From contig NZ_CP125669.1 of assembly GCF_030053775.1 (NCBI RefSeq), forward strand, positions 953,962-1,017,961: DNA of 64,000 nt, in the 5' to 3' direction. The position numbers and the translations under genes were made by a program. Positions 19,353-28,383 of the stretch are shown here, in pieces; the stretch's first letter is position 1; every line of letters begins with the position of its first letter. The notes under the pieces are model-generated. The model made no database searches. It saw only the letters and a program-made list of their open reading frames with translations, and was not told the DNA's origin. Origin of the DNA: Acinetobacter corruptisaponis (lineage in GTDB: Bacteria > Pseudomonadota > Gammaproteobacteria > Pseudomonadales > Moraxellaceae).

Positions 19353-19386
19353 AAAAAAGCCAATCATTCACTGATTGGCTTTTTTC
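19353..19386. terminator. Bidirectional terminator
   Basis: Stem AAAAAAGCCAATCA/TGATTGGCTTTTTT with a TTCAC loop, between the converging genes at 18549 and 19386. Confidence 0.92.
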
Positions 19387-19565
19387 TAACGTTTCCCCAT
19401 CGAACGACGAGTTCCACGTGGTGGCATCCAGGTTCGGTCTGCATACTGCTCAGGTTTTGGGCGAACCTGATTATGCGCCACGTCCTCAGAATCATCTTGA
19501 GCAGATGGCATCGGGAATGGTAATTTCACCAAAGCTTTTTTGGCTTTTGGTTGTTGCGTACTCAT
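19386..19565 (-). CDS. Small basic protein (59 aa), unknown function
   Basis: A 59-codon frame from the ATG at 19565 (GAGAGAATTTCA upstream) to a TAG overlapping the terminator. The product is basic at both ends and begins MSTQQPKAKKALVK; the C-terminus DRTWMPPRGTRRSMGKR has a conserved look. It is unlikely to have a membrane segment. No family recognised; the frame fills an otherwise empty stretch and ends exactly at a terminator, which supports coding. Confidence 0.6.
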   Translation of the reverse strand: MSTQQPKAKKALVKLPFPMPSAQDDSEDVAHNQVRPKPEQYADRTWMPPRGTRRSMGKR

Positions 19566-19778
19566 TGAAATTCTCTCGAAATCTAAATTTCTAGTCGCTA
19601 TTGTAATGGATTTTTGTCAATTTTATAAAAATAAAATATGTAAAAAACCAAAGCATTCATACAACTTATATTTTGGTAACTTTTTATTCGATTAAGGCAA
19701 GTTTTGACCACAATAACCTTGATTTAAGCTAAGATAACCTGCTTTTTATTTTTCAATCCCATAAGAAGGAATAATGCC

Positions 19779-21014
19779 GTGGACGTACGTCTCTCTGATC
19801 GTGTCAATGCCATCAAACCGTCCCCTACACTTGCAGTAACAAACAAGGCCGCCGAGCTTAAAGCTGCTGGTAAAAACGTGATTGGTTTAGGTGCAGGCGA
19901 ACCAGACTTTGATACCCCTCAACACATCAAAGATGCTGCAATTGAAGCGATTAAGAAAGGCTTTACAAAATATACAGCGGTAGACGGTACTCCAAGCTTA
20001 AAGAAAGCAATTATTGCAAAATTAAAACGTGACAATAATTTAGATTATCAAGCAAACCAGATTTTGGTGTCTTGTGGCGGCAAGCAAAGCTTCTTTAACC
20101 TGGCACTGGCCTTGTTAAACAAAGGTGATGAAGTCATCATCCCTGCACCATTCTGGGTAAGCTATCCAGACATGGTGATCATTGCTGAGGGTACACCAGT
20201 AATCGTGAAATGTGGTGAAGAACAACGCTTCAAAATCACCCCTGAACAATTGGAAGCTGCAATCACACCAAATACACGTTTGTTGGTACTCAACAGCCCA
20301 TCGAATCCAACAGGCATGATCTACACCAAGGCTGAGCTAGAAGCTTTGGCCGATGTGCTTCGTCGCCATCCGCAAGTATTGATTGCTTCTGACGACATGT
20401 ACGAACCAATCCGTTGGGAAGATGAGTTCTACAACATCGCAACAATTGCTCCAGACTTATATGACCGTACCATCGTGCTTAACGGTGTGTCAAAAGCGTA
20501 TGCAATGACAGGCTGGCGTATTGGTTATGCGGCAGGTCCTGCAAAATTGATTGGCGCAATGAAGAACATCCAGTCTCAGTCTACTTCCAACCCAACTTCA
20601 ATTTCACAGGTTGCGGCAGAAGCGGCATTGAATGGTCCACAGGATGTTCTTCAACCAATGATTGAAGCGTTTAAACGCCGTCATGACTTGGTGGTAAATG
20701 GCTTAAATGAAATCAACGGTATCTCTTGCCTACCTGCTGATGGCGCATTCTATGCCTACGCTAACATCCGCCCATTGATTCGTGCCAAAGGCATGAAGTC
20801 TTGTACAGAATTCTCTGAGTGGTTACTTGAAGAAACTGGCGTTGCGGTTGTTCCTGGCGATGCATTTGGTTTAGGTGGTTTTATGCGTATTTCTTACGCA
20901 ACTGCTGATGAAGTATTAGTCGATGCTTTAGCACGTATCAAGAAAGCAGCTGACTCAATTGATGGTGTAGATGCAGCGATCGCATCAATTGAAGCTGAAA
21001 AAGCAGCGAAATAA
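19779..21014 (+). CDS. Class I aminotransferase, aspartate aminotransferase (type Ib)
   Basis: 411 residues. PLP enzyme transferring amino groups between aspartate and 2-oxoglutarate; type Ib enzymes may also accept prephenate. Motifs: GAGEPDFDTP (substrate site, about 39-48), NSPSNPTG (about 173-180), and the PLP-binding lysine in NGVSKAYAMTGWRIGY (about 243). The C-terminal arginine that binds carboxylate is in FMRISYA. The start GTG has AGAAGGAATAATGCC upstream. An intrinsic terminator follows. Confidence 0.92.
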   Translation: MDVRLSDRVNAIKPSPTLAVTNKAAELKAAGKNVIGLGAGEPDFDTPQHIKDAAIEAIKKGFTKYTAVDGTPSLKKAIIAKLKRDNNLDYQANQILVSCGGKQSFFNLALALLNKGDEVIIPAPFWVSYPDMVIIAEGTPVIVKCGEEQRFKITPEQLEAAITPNTRLLVLNSPSNPTGMIYTKAELEALADVLRRHPQVLIASDDMYEPIRWEDEFYNIATIAPDLYDRTIVLNGVSKAYAMTGWRIGYAAGPAKLIGAMKNIQSQSTSNPTSISQVAAEAALNGPQDVLQPMIEAFKRRHDLVVNGLNEINGISCLPADGAFYAYANIRPLIRAKGMKSCTEFSEWLLEETGVAVVPGDAFGLGGFMRISYATADEVLVDALARIKKAADSIDGVDAAIASIEAEKAAK

Positions 21015-21028
21015 TCATACTGTAAATT

Positions 21029-21061
21029 AAAAAGAAGCTTCTTAATGAAGCTTCTTTTTTA
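21029..21061. terminator. Terminator after the aminotransferase gene
   Basis: Stem AAAGAAGCTTC/GAAGCTTCTTT with loop TTAAT and a T tract. Confidence 0.9.
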
Positions 21062-21089
21062 TATCTATCCTGCTTTTAATAACCAAATC

Positions 21090-21515
21090 TTAGTTCTGGC
21101 TTGAAGATTCACCATTAAATAAGGCAACCACATCTGCTTCAGTTAATTTCTTGGTTGAGTTCTGGAACGCATAGAATTCAGGTTTGGAGTCGATATAGAT
21201 TTCCATATCAAAATGCAAATCCTTTGGCGGCTCATTCAATGAAAATGCGTTGATATTGCAATAGCTTTGGTCTTTGGTTCGCCAAAACAAAGTTGTGCCG
21301 CAAGCATTACAGAAACCACGCTCGCCCCAAGCAGATGAATTATAAATTGAAAGATGTTCCTGCTTTAAAAATTTTAAACTGCCCTGCTCCACATCAATGG
21401 TCATAATCACCCCACTGGTCTGTCTACGACAGATTGAACAATGGCATGCATGTACATCATGATTCTTTAATTCAACCTCAAAGGTGGTCTCACCACAAAC
21501 ACATTGCCCTTTCAT
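21090..21515 (-). CDS. GFA/CENP-V-family zinc protein
   Basis: 141 residues. Family of glutathione-dependent formaldehyde-activating enzyme. The zinc ligands are in place: CVC near residue 5, ACHCSICRR near 23-31, and FCNACGTTLFWR near 70-80. Most family members are annotated by similarity only, and catalysis of S-hydroxymethylglutathione formation should not be assumed. No neighbouring formaldehyde-metabolism gene. Confidence 0.88.
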   Translation of the reverse strand: MKGQCVCGETTFEVELKNHDVHACHCSICRRQTSGVIMTIDVEQGSLKFLKQEHLSIYNSSAWGERGFCNACGTTLFWRTKDQSYCNINAFSLNEPPKDLHFDMEIYIDSKPEFYAFQNSTKKLTEADVVALFNGESSSQN

Positions 21516-21692
21516 TATAGATTTACCTTTTGTTCAAAATAGTTATAAATGAATTTTTAGATAGAATAGAACAAACTGTGTATTTAGCAAGTTCATCATC
21601 TTATAAAATCATAAAATACTGAACAAACATCATTTAATCCTGGTCATATTATAGGATTAGACCGTGTTAGGTAAATGTGTGAAAACAGGCAA

Positions 21693-22124
21693 TTAAGCAA
21701 TTGCCTGATTCTGTTTAAACACTTTTGGCCGATGGCATAAATGGCTAAATACTGCATATTGCCAAATACTTTTTACCTGTATGGACACGATTTTGTTCTC
21801 TGCAACGGACCAGGCCAATGCGGTGTTTGCACCCAAGAATAACTCTCCACCTAGTTGAAATACATATAGAGGAGAGCTCTCATTTACGTTCAATGTATTT
21901 TTTTGAACAAGCAAATTGTTTGGGTTCTGAATTTTCCATTTATGTCCAAACCATAGCTGCAACAAGTCTCCTAAAAACAAAGGCTGTTGCCTAAAAGGAA
22001 AAGTGTTAACAAATGCATTTTCAACTGCTGTGTAATATTGTTCAGGATTCTGAATAATCTGGAGATAATTTTGTTGATAAAAGAAAAGATTTGAGAAAAT
22101 AGATTGAATACAAAGAGTCGTCAT
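21693..22124 (-). CDS. Protein of unknown function (143 aa)
   Basis: The ATG at 22124 has a strong site, GGAGGTCAAA, immediately upstream and is preferred over an in-frame upstream start at 22223. The product (MTTLCIQSIFSN...) is Phe-, Gln- and Asn-rich, without a clear membrane span. No motif or family recognised. It is followed by an A+T-rich gap and lies upstream of the tRNA gene on the opposite strand. Confidence 0.65.
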   Translation of the reverse strand: MTTLCIQSIFSNLFFYQQNYLQIIQNPEQYYTAVENAFVNTFPFRQQPLFLGDLLQLWFGHKWKIQNPNNLLVQKNTLNVNESSPLYVFQLGGELFLGANTALAWSVAENKIVSIQVKSIWQYAVFSHLCHRPKVFKQNQAIA

Positions 22125-22321
22125 TTTGACCTCCGATTTAGCCATTTTAGTGCTGGCAAGTTGGGTTAAATCCACACTGTTTAGATCAATATCCAAACGT
22201 TCTTTCTGTCTTGACTCTAGCAATCACCTGATTAAAGTTCAAGACATTTATGCTATTTCACCTTAATTGTGCAAATAAAAAGCATACGACATCAAAATGA
22301 AAGAAACATGACATTTTTAAC

Positions 22322-22349
22322 TTGACCGATTTCAAAAGCCGCCTATAAT
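22322..22349 (+). promoter_or_regulatory. Promoter of the tRNA-Asn gene
   Basis: TTGACC and a perfect TATAAT separated by 16 bp, 12 bp before the tRNA. Consistent with a strong housekeeping promoter. Confidence 0.85.
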
Positions 22350-22360
22350 GGCACTCAGAT

Positions 22361-22436
22361 TCTCCCATAGCTCAGTCGGTAGAGCGACGGACTGTTAATC
22401 CGCAGGTCCCTGGTTCGAGCCCAGGTGGGAGAGCCA
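22361..22436 (+). tRNA. tRNA-Asn (anticodon GUU)
   Basis: 76 nt with encoded CCA. The acceptor stem TCTCCCA/TGGGAGA pairs fully. The D arm contains AGCTCAGTCGGTAGAGC, the anticodon loop CTGTTAA gives GUU at 22394-22396, and the T arm is CCTGGTTCGAGCCCAGG. A promoter lies upstream and a terminator directly downstream, so it is a single-gene unit. No integrated element is seen at its 3' end. Confidence 0.98.
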
Positions 22437-22444
22437 AGATTCTA

Positions 22445-22474
22445 AAAACCCACTCTTTTTGAGTGGGTTTTTTC
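22445..22474 (+). terminator. Terminator of the tRNA unit
   Basis: AAAACCCACTC/GAGTGGGTTTT stem followed by a T tract. Confidence 0.92.
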
Positions 22475-22496
22475 TTGCGGGTAATTTAATCAGAAT

Positions 22497-22937
22497 ATGT
22501 TTGCATCGAATCAATTCATTTTTGTACTGATTGGCTGTATCAGCACAGTTTTACTTTTACTCAGTTGCCTGCGCTCTTTCTTTCCCAAACAAAAATTCTT
22601 TCCCCGCCCTGTCATTACCGCATTTGAATCACAAATGTTCCTGCGATTAAAACAGGCATTTCCCCATTACCATATATTGGCCCAGGTTGCCTTTAGTGCA
22701 CTGATCACAAGTGAGCATTACAATATCCGTAGTAAATTCAATCGCAAGGTCACAGACTTTGTTATTTTAGATCAGGAAATGCGGGTTATTGCGGTGGTTG
22801 AGCTTGATGATCCAAGCCATATTGGAAAGGAACTTGAAGACCAGAAACGTGACCGTATGCTGAAAGAGGCAGGTTATCGGGTACAACGCTATACGCAAAT
22901 TCCATCCATTAAACAGTTACAGATGGATATTCGCTGA
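22497..22937 (+). CDS. DUF2726 protein with membrane anchor
   Basis: 146 residues. An N-terminal hydrophobic span (FIFVLIGCISTVLLLLSCL) is followed by a DUF2726 domain. In that domain FNRKVTDFVILDQEMRVIAVVELDD carries the D...ExD pattern of restriction-endonuclease-like folds, and DRMLKEAGYRVQRY continues the core. DUF2726 proteins are often linked to nucleases or topoisomerase-related domains; catalytic activity here is unproven. Confidence 0.82.
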   Translation: MFASNQFIFVLIGCISTVLLLLSCLRSFFPKQKFFPRPVITAFESQMFLRLKQAFPHYHILAQVAFSALITSEHYNIRSKFNRKVTDFVILDQEMRVIAVVELDDPSHIGKELEDQKRDRMLKEAGYRVQRYTQIPSIKQLQMDIR

Positions 22938-22954
22938 TTTAATGATGCGTAAAA

Positions 22955-23164
22955 TTACTGCTCAGTTTTTGCAGCTTGCTCAGCCTTTTTCTGCTCTTCG
23001 AATTTCTTGGCGATTTCAGCATGTTGCTGGTCATATTTTTTCTTGGTTTCCGCATCACTCTTTGCAGCAAGAAATGCCATACCTACAATAAAAATTGGAA
23101 TTGCCAAACCCAACCCCATCAACAACCAAGGTATCGGCTTTTTTTCAACAGTTTTTTCACTCAT
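22955..23164 (-). CDS. Small single-pass membrane protein (69 aa)
   Basis: Hydrophobic span PWLLMGLGLAIPIFIVGMAFL near residues 13-33, followed by a charged, probably coiled helix (KKKYDQQHAEIAKKFEEQKK). Unknown function. Overlaps nothing and is preceded by a terminator-separated gap. Confidence 0.7.
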   Translation of the reverse strand: MSEKTVEKKPIPWLLMGLGLAIPIFIVGMAFLAAKSDAETKKKYDQQHAEIAKKFEEQKKAEQAAKTEQ

Positions 23165-23213
23165 GGATTATTCCAACTTAAGTTGCAGGATTCAAGGAGT
23201 GCAACAATATAAC

Positions 23214-23242
23214 AAAAAAGAGCCTCTATAAAGAGACTCTTT
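23214..23242 (-). terminator. Terminator after the lipase-like gene
   Basis: Stem AAAGAGCCTCT/AGAGACTCTTT with one G-U pair; a T tract follows on the - strand. Confidence 0.8.
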
Positions 23243-23259
23243 GTCTATAGTTTATTGGA

Positions 23260-24534
23260 TCATTGAGCGGGCATATAAAGTTTAACAAAGTCCCTTAACT
23301 GACCAGTTTGTGTCGCATAAAGAATTGCACCTGTATGAGAACCATTCACCACAGGAGCACTCGCACTTGGTGCAATTGGCACTGGAATCATACTGACATT
23401 TGTACCTGCTTTTGACATTTTATCGTACAGATCATAAGTCACAGTATAAGGTACATTGGTGTCATAAACCCCTTGAACGATTAGAATTGGTTTATTCAAT
23501 TTTTTCGTTGTTGGCTGGCTATAGTCGCTGAGGAACTTCTTCACAACCTCATCTGTTTCGAATTCTTCCCGATTAATTCCTGGATAATCTTTCATCAGAT
23601 CATTTTTGTCTGGGTTCGCGGCCACAAAAGCCTGAATCTCCTTGCTGTATTCATCCTGAATTTCATCCAGACATTCAGTTTTTGCTAAGTCAGCAATCTC
23701 CCCAGCTTTGGTAGTACCAAACATCTTCTTGTAATCGAAATTTGGTTCATAGGCTGTAATTCCCACACCAGCCAAAGCAGTATAGGCTAATAAAGTTGCA
23801 TAGGTTTCAATCTGAACAGATTTTGGTAAACCTTTAATCGCATCAGGTGCAACCTCAAGAATAATTTTCCCTAAGCTTGATGCTGGCGCACCAGCAACCG
23901 CACCTTTATAGCTTGCATCTGCATTGGCATATTCAGCAACGCCCAGTGAAGCCTGTCCACCTTGTGACTGACCTACAGACATCCATGCACCATTCAGCTT
24001 GGTGCCATAATGCTCTTTAGCTGCTTTTACTGCATAGATTGCAGATTTAGCCTCGCTCGGCAGGTTCAGGTAAGGATGTTCACCTTCTCCTCCCAATCCC
24101 TCATAGTCAGGCGCCACGATTACATAACCCTGCCCCAATAGATCCTTGGCAATATAGTCATTGAATCGATCACCCAATCCTGCATTAGTTGGTGCACATT
24201 TGTCAGCTCCGCCTAATGTGCCATGCGTCCACACAATCACCCGATAACCATCTTTAGGTGGAGCAATCGTTGGGAAATAGACAAGTGCTGAGGTTTCAAC
24301 AGTCTTACCCAAGACATTTGGCATTTTATATTTAATGACTTTAACTGAATCAGCTTGAGGTACTTCTTTCAAAGTGTCTGCTTCATTCACATACGCTGTT
24401 TCTGAAACATAAGAGGATGGTGTAGAGGGTTGTGAATTATTATCGCTGCCACTACCACCGCCATTATTACATGCAGTTAAAAATAATGAAGCTGTTAACG
24501 TAGAAATTGCTAAAGTAATATTAGACCGTTTCAT
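23260..24534 (-). CDS. Secreted lipoprotein esterase/lipase (alpha/beta hydrolase)
   Basis: 424 residues. The signal peptide ends in the lipobox LTACNN, so the protein is lipid-anchored after export. A Ser/Gly/Asn-rich linker (about 25-42) follows. The hydrolase domain includes VWTHGT (oxyanion region), the nucleophile elbow GQSQGG (about 190), an acidic member near VQGVYDTNVPY (about 355) and a histidine in NGSHTGA (about 402). The layout matches the secretory lipase family related to fungal LIP enzymes. Substrate is probably acyl esters; not shown here. Terminators flank the gene, so it is monocistronic. Confidence 0.85.
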   Translation of the reverse strand: MKRSNITLAISTLTASLFLTACNNGGGSGSDNNSQPSTPSSYVSETAYVNEADTLKEVPQADSVKVIKYKMPNVLGKTVETSALVYFPTIAPPKDGYRVIVWTHGTLGGADKCAPTNAGLGDRFNDYIAKDLLGQGYVIVAPDYEGLGGEGEHPYLNLPSEAKSAIYAVKAAKEHYGTKLNGAWMSVGQSQGGQASLGVAEYANADASYKGAVAGAPASSLGKIILEVAPDAIKGLPKSVQIETYATLLAYTALAGVGITAYEPNFDYKKMFGTTKAGEIADLAKTECLDEIQDEYSKEIQAFVAANPDKNDLMKDYPGINREEFETDEVVKKFLSDYSQPTTKKLNKPILIVQGVYDTNVPYTVTYDLYDKMSKAGTNVSMIPVPIAPSASAPVVNGSHTGAILYATQTGQLRDFVKLYMPAQ

Positions 24535-24597
24535 AAAATATCCTTTTAGTCCTTGTCTTTTTTATACATGACGCTACATGCCATTCTATTAATACAT

Positions 24598-24626
24598 AAA
24601 AAAAGTGCCCTGCATAGGACACTTTT
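24598..24626 (-). terminator. Terminator after ubiA
   Basis: Stem AAAAGTGCCC/GGACACTTTT (one G-U pair), loop TGCATA, then a T tract on the - strand. Confidence 0.85.
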
Positions 24627-24642
24627 CTATTAATTCATTATT

Positions 24643-25524
24643 TCAGCTTATGAATTCTAAAAAAATTCCGATAAAAATAATCATTCCAACCCAACGATTG
24701 TGACGGAATGCCCAAAAACAGATTTGAGGGTTCCGACCTTTTGTTTTGAACGCCTGATAAATAAAATCTGCCGCAACCACAAGCAATGCAATCAGCCCAA
24801 AAGGAATCAGAATATTTTCCAGATAGAATGCCGTCCCAATTAATCCAAGACTGATTGCCTGTAACAAAGCAATAATCTGGATATCGTAACGGCCAAACAG
24901 GATGGCAGTCGATTTCACCCCAATTTTCAAGTCATATTCACGATCAGTAATCGCATATTGAGTATCATAGGCTACTGTCCACGCCAAATTGCCAAAATAT
25001 AACAACCAGCAGGTTAAATCAGGTGTTTGCCCCACTGCGGTATAGGCCATGGGAATTGACCATGAGAATGCAGCACCCAGAAATACCTGAGGTAAATGGG
25101 TATAGCGCTTCATAAAAGGATAGATAAACGCCAAAAACAATGCGCCAAATGACCAGTAAAAAGTCTCTAAAGGCAAGAACAACAACAGACAGGCACTGGC
25201 CACAACCAAACCCAAAAATACAAAAACTGCCTCACGGGCACGAATAATCCCTGTTGCTAAAGGACGGGTTTTCGTTCGTTCTACATGCGCATCCACTTTA
25301 CGGTCGGCAAAGTCATTGATGGCACAGCCTGCCGCACGCATAAAAATCACGCCCAGCGTCATTACCAGCAGGATTTTTAAATCAGGAATACCTTTAGATG
25401 CAATCCACAACGCCCACATGGTGGGCCAGAACACCAATTCCGTACCAATCGGCTTATCAAAACGACAGAGATAATAATAGGCTTGCAGACGTTGTCGCCA
25501 TGTGGTGTGTTGCACTGTTTCCAT
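24643..25524 (-). CDS. ubiA: 4-hydroxybenzoate polyprenyltransferase
   Basis: 293 residues, inner-membrane enzyme that attaches the polyprenyl tail to 4-hydroxybenzoate in ubiquinone synthesis. Both Asp-rich motifs that bind Mg-diphosphate are visible: NDFADRKVDAHVERTKTRPL (about 70) and YDTQYAITDREYD (about 190). About eight to nine hydrophobic segments. Lies 15 bp after the chorismate lyase gene, which makes its substrate, so ubiCA form an operon. Confidence 0.96.
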   Translation of the reverse strand: METVQHTTWRQRLQAYYYLCRFDKPIGTELVFWPTMWALWIASKGIPDLKILLVMTLGVIFMRAAGCAINDFADRKVDAHVERTKTRPLATGIIRAREAVFVFLGLVVASACLLLFLPLETFYWSFGALFLAFIYPFMKRYTHLPQVFLGAAFSWSIPMAYTAVGQTPDLTCWLLYFGNLAWTVAYDTQYAITDREYDLKIGVKSTAILFGRYDIQIIALLQAISLGLIGTAFYLENILIPFGLIALLVVAADFIYQAFKTKGRNPQICFWAFRHNRWVGMIIFIGIFLEFIS

Positions 25525-25539
25525 GCTGATTCCTTAGAG

Positions 25540-26031
25540 TCAATGCTGACGAATAAACTGTTCAAATGCTGGCAGAAATGTTTCTTGCACAATAAATTTG
25601 CAGCCATGCCAAGTATAGCAACTTTGTCGTGTCCAGCCCTCTTCCAAGCGAATCACACGTCGTTCGCAAGCTGGATTAGTTCGCTGAAATAAAAACCAGC
25701 CAATCGGCTTATTACCAATATGTTGAAACAAACGGGCTTTTTTTTGCAGACTTAGAATTGGAAATATACTTTTAGCTTTTACCCATGGTTGTTCTTCACA
25801 ACCATATAAATTGGTTTCTCGTACCCATGCAAGGTGATGGTATGGCATCTTCATCCATCGACTATCTGCAAACGTTAAACGTTGGTACTGTTCATTAATG
25901 CGTTCAACATGAAACTCGCCATCTGCCAAATCTGTCAGTTGTTGAGTGAGTGAACCTGAGGCATACAACCATTTTTTTAATTCAGCAGGAAGCTGTTGTT
26001 CCCTTATTCTGTTTGGTCGTAAATTTCGCAT
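25540..26031 (-). CDS. ubiC: Chorismate lyase
   Basis: 163 residues. Cleaves chorismate into 4-hydroxybenzoate and pyruvate, the first step of ubiquinone synthesis. Recognisable features are the WLYASGSLTQQL segment near residue 22, the central RETNLYG block (about 90) and PIGWFLF near 128. Sequence identity within the family is low, so the call leans on the genetic link to ubiA directly downstream. Confidence 0.9.
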   Translation of the reverse strand: MRNLRPNRIREQQLPAELKKWLYASGSLTQQLTDLADGEFHVERINEQYQRLTFADSRWMKMPYHHLAWVRETNLYGCEEQPWVKAKSIFPILSLQKKARLFQHIGNKPIGWFLFQRTNPACERRVIRLEEGWTRQSCYTWHGCKFIVQETFLPAFEQFIRQH

Positions 26032-26113
26032 GCTTGGCTCACTAAAAACATCGGGATTAGTTTACCTGAATTTTTTATTAAAAATGTATGAAATTCAAAT
26101 TGAAACAGAAACA

Positions 26114-26142
26114 TAAAAAAAGTCCGCCGAAGCGGACTTTTC
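26114..26142 (-). terminator. Terminator after glnA
   Basis: Stem AAAAGTCCGC/GCGGACTTTT with a four-base loop that reads TTCG on the - strand, followed by a T tract. A very stable hairpin. Confidence 0.93.
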
Positions 26143-26156
26143 TAATTTGGGGTGTA

Positions 26157-27566
26157 TTACAGGCTGTAGTACATATCAAATTCAACTGGGTGAGTCGTTG
26201 TGTTCAAACGACGTACATCTTCAGTTTTAAGTTCGATATATGCATCAAGCATTTCTTTAGTGAACACGCCACCTTTCAATAGGAACTCATGATCCGCTTC
26301 AAGCGCAGCAATCGCCATTTCCAAGTTGTGAGCAACTGTTGGGATTTTTGCTTCTTCTTCAGGAGGAAGATCATACAAGTTCTTGTCAGCAGCTTCACCT
26401 GGGTGAATCTTGTTCTGGATACCATCAAGACCAGCCATTAACAATGCCGCAAAACCTAAGTATGGGTTCATTAGTGGATCTGGGAAACGTGCCTCGATAC
26501 GCTTGCCTTTAGGGCTAGAAACGTAAGGAATACGGATAGAAGCGGAACGGTTACGCGCTGAGTAAGCAAGCATGATTGGTGCTTCGTAGTGAGGAACCAA
26601 ACGCTTGTAAGAGTTGGTACCTGGGTTAGTGATCGCATTCAATGCACGCGCGTGCTTGATGATACCACCAATGAAGAACAATGCCATTTCAGATAAACCA
26701 GCATATTCATCACCAGCAAACAGGTTCTTGCCATCTTTAGAGATTGACATGTGAACGTGCATACCAGAACCGTTATCACCTACCATTGGCTTAGGCATAA
26801 ATGTAGCTGTTTTGCCATACTGGTGTGCAACGTTCCAAACTGCATATTTGAACTGTTGAACTTCGTCCGCTTTACGAACCATGGTGTTGAAGCTCACACC
26901 AATTTCTAATTGGCAAGATGCAACTTCGTGGTGATGTACTTCTACACGACCTGGACCCATGATGTCTTCAATACGTGCACACATTTCAGCACGCATGTCT
27001 TGATGAGAATCAACTGGAGGAACTGGGAAGTAACCGCCTTTCACACGTGGGCGGTGACCAGAGTTACCTGCTTCATAATCTTTACCAGTCGACCATGCAG
27101 CTTCTTCAGCGATCAATGTATGGCGAGCGCCAGACATGTCGATATCCCACTTCACTTCGTCAAAAACGAAGAATTCTGGTTCTGGACCAAAGAATGCTGT
27201 GTCACCGATACCTGTAGATTTTAAATATTCTTCAGCACGACGAGCAATCGAACGTGGGTCGCGCTCATAACCTTGGCCAGTAGATGGCTCAATAACGTCA
27301 CAAGTCACAACAACAGTTGGCTCAGCAAAGAACGGGTCAAGGAAACCTGTTTCAGCATCTGGACGTAGAATCATGTCAGACGCTTCAATGCCTTTCCAAC
27401 CAGCAATTGAAGAACCATCAAACATTTTACCGTCTTCAAAGGTATCTTCATCAATGGTGTCAGCTGGGTAAGTTACATGCTGCTCTTTACCCTTAGTATC
27501 AGTAAAGCGAAAATCGACCCATTTTGCGCCACTTTCTTTGATGAGTTGAAGGACCTTGTTCGCCAT
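26157..27566 (-). CDS. glnA: Glutamine synthetase, type I
   Basis: 469 residues from the ATG at 27566, the usual length. GGAG at about 27577 is 9 nt upstream of this ATG; the in-frame ATG at 27572 is too close to it. Makes glutamine from glutamate, ammonia and ATP. Signatures: FDGSSIAGW, the ATP-site loop ending [14 protein letters not shown] (about 255), NRSASIRIP, and the adenylylation site tyrosine in [10 protein letters not shown] (about 397). The adenylylation motif implies control by GlnE/GlnB. A sigma-54-type promoter is visible upstream. Confidence 0.98.
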   Translation of the reverse strand: MANKVLQLIKESGAKWVDFRFTDTKGKEQHVTYPADTIDEDTFEDGKMFDGSSIAGWKGIEASDMILRPDAETGFLDPFFAEPTVVVTCDVIEPSTGQGYERDPRSIARRAEEYLKSTGIGDTAFFGPEPEFFVFDEVKWDIDMSGARHTLIAEEAAWSTGKDYEAGNSGHRPRVKGGYFPVPPVDSHQDMRAEMCARIEDIMGPGRVEVHHHEVASCQLEIGVSFNTMVRKADEVQQFKYAVWNVAHQYGKTATFMPKPMVGDNGSGMHVHMSISKDGKNLFAGDEYAGLSEMALFFIGGIIKHARALNAITNPGTNSYKRLVPHYEAPIMLAYSARNRSASIRIPYVSSPKGKRIEARFPDPLMNPYLGFAALLMAGLDGIQNKIHPGEAADKNLYDLPPEEEAKIPTVAHNLEMAIAALEADHEFLLKGGVFTKEMLDAYIELKTEDVRRLNTTTHPVEFDMYYSL

Positions 27567-27631
27567 GCTCATTTGCTCCAATGAAATTTTTGTGCACCTG
27601 TTAAGTGCGTGTTAGTTGTTGATATATAATT

Positions 27632-27648
27632 AGCAATTACCATACCAA
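27632..27648 (-). promoter_or_regulatory. Sigma-54 (-24/-12) promoter of glnA
   Basis: On the - strand TTGGTAT, five bases, TTGCT gives GG and GC dinucleotides exactly 12 bp apart, matching the consensus TGGCAC-N5-TTGCW. It is about 65 bp before the glnA start. Nitrogen-limited, NtrC-dependent glnA promoters of this type are well known in proteobacteria. Confidence 0.7.
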
Positions 27649-28192
27649 CAATTTTAAAGCATACCTAAAACATTGAAATTCTTTGCAGAAAAAATGCTTT
27701 AGGCTCCATATCCCATGTCTACTATAATGTTTGCTTGCACAAATGCACCATATTTATACATTTCCACGTCAGCTCGTCTCCAAAACAGACACAATGAACC
27801 AAAACAGTGCAAAACATATAACAAAGAACCAATGTAGTGCCAATTACGCCATCTTTGGTTGGCATAAATTGGCTTTTTATATCATTCTTTTCAGTTTGAT
27901 TCCAATCAATTCAATTAGACTTTCAATTCAGGTGTGCCATTTTTTACTAAGCCCTTAAATTAAAAAAATTTATTCTGCATTTTTCTGTCTTTTATTTACA
28001 CGTTTTTATCCTCATCCAAATCATCATTACTCGAAATATTCAGCATTGCCCATTTGTTTTTTGCTATGATTATTTTCCTCTATCATGAGTGAATATTTTT
28101 ATTCGTTATAGCGATTAAAAAATAAGACAAGCTGATAGATTTATTTAAGATCACAACACAATAAAGTGTACATTTTTCAAAAGGTTAAAGTC
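27649..28192. other. Intergenic region between glnA and the trpG-associated element
   Basis: About 540 bp, A+T-rich. It should hold upstream activator sites for glnA and the original trpG promoter: the last bases before 28193 (AAAAGGTTAAAGTC) look like the native trpG ribosome binding site. A 75-codon open frame on + at 27731-27958 has no ribosome binding site and non-coding composition; I do not call it a gene. Confidence 0.5.
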
Positions 28193-28209
28193 ATGCTTCT
28201 GATGATCGA
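28193..28209 (+). repeat. Left attachment repeat (displaced trpG 5' end)
   Basis: ATGCTTCTGATGATCGA matches the present trpG start at 29107 in 16 of 17 positions. The two differ only in a synonymous third position (CTG versus CTA, both Leu). Confidence 0.8.
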
Positions 28210-28336
28210 AAAGAAGCATGTTGCTCCGTTGAAGTTCTATTTAGTTCGCTTCACTCTGTCAATAAAGTTTCTTATCATTTTTTCCGTTCGTTTTGGTTCG
28301 AATTGGTTCTACTACAACCGCCACTTTTGTGAGTAA
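28193..28336 (+). pseudogene. Chimeric 47-codon frame starting with the old trpG start codon
   Basis: The displaced trpG start keeps its own ribosome binding site and opens a frame whose first five residues, MLLMI, are those of TrpG before reading into the element for 42 more codons to a TAA at 28334. This is a by-product of insertion rather than a recognised protein. It may still be translated from the native trp promoter. Confidence 0.5.
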
Positions 28337-28348
28337 TATTGTGAGTAC
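28329..28348. repeat. Arm-type integrase site, left
   Basis: GTGAGTAATATTGTGAGTAC, a tandem of GTGAGTA units, matches 29034-29054. An inverted copy GTTACTCAC lies at 28366-28374. Positions just inside the attachment repeats fit tyrosine-integrase arm binding sites. Confidence 0.55.
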
Positions 28349-28383
28349 CCACTCTGTTTAATAAAGTTACTCACAAATTACCA

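Noticed and set aside
27857..27875. GG/GC pattern TTGGCATAAATTGGCT as a + strand sigma-54 promoter
   Set aside because: The GG-GC distance is one base short and no + strand gene follows.
27731..27958. 75-codon open frame between glnA and the trpG element
   Set aside because: No ribosome binding site, non-coding composition, and overlap with probable promoter DNA.
28299..28325. GGTTCGAAT-like T-arm, possible tRNA fragment as integration target
   Set aside because: No acceptor or anticodon stem can be built around it, and the trpG repeat already explains the insertion.
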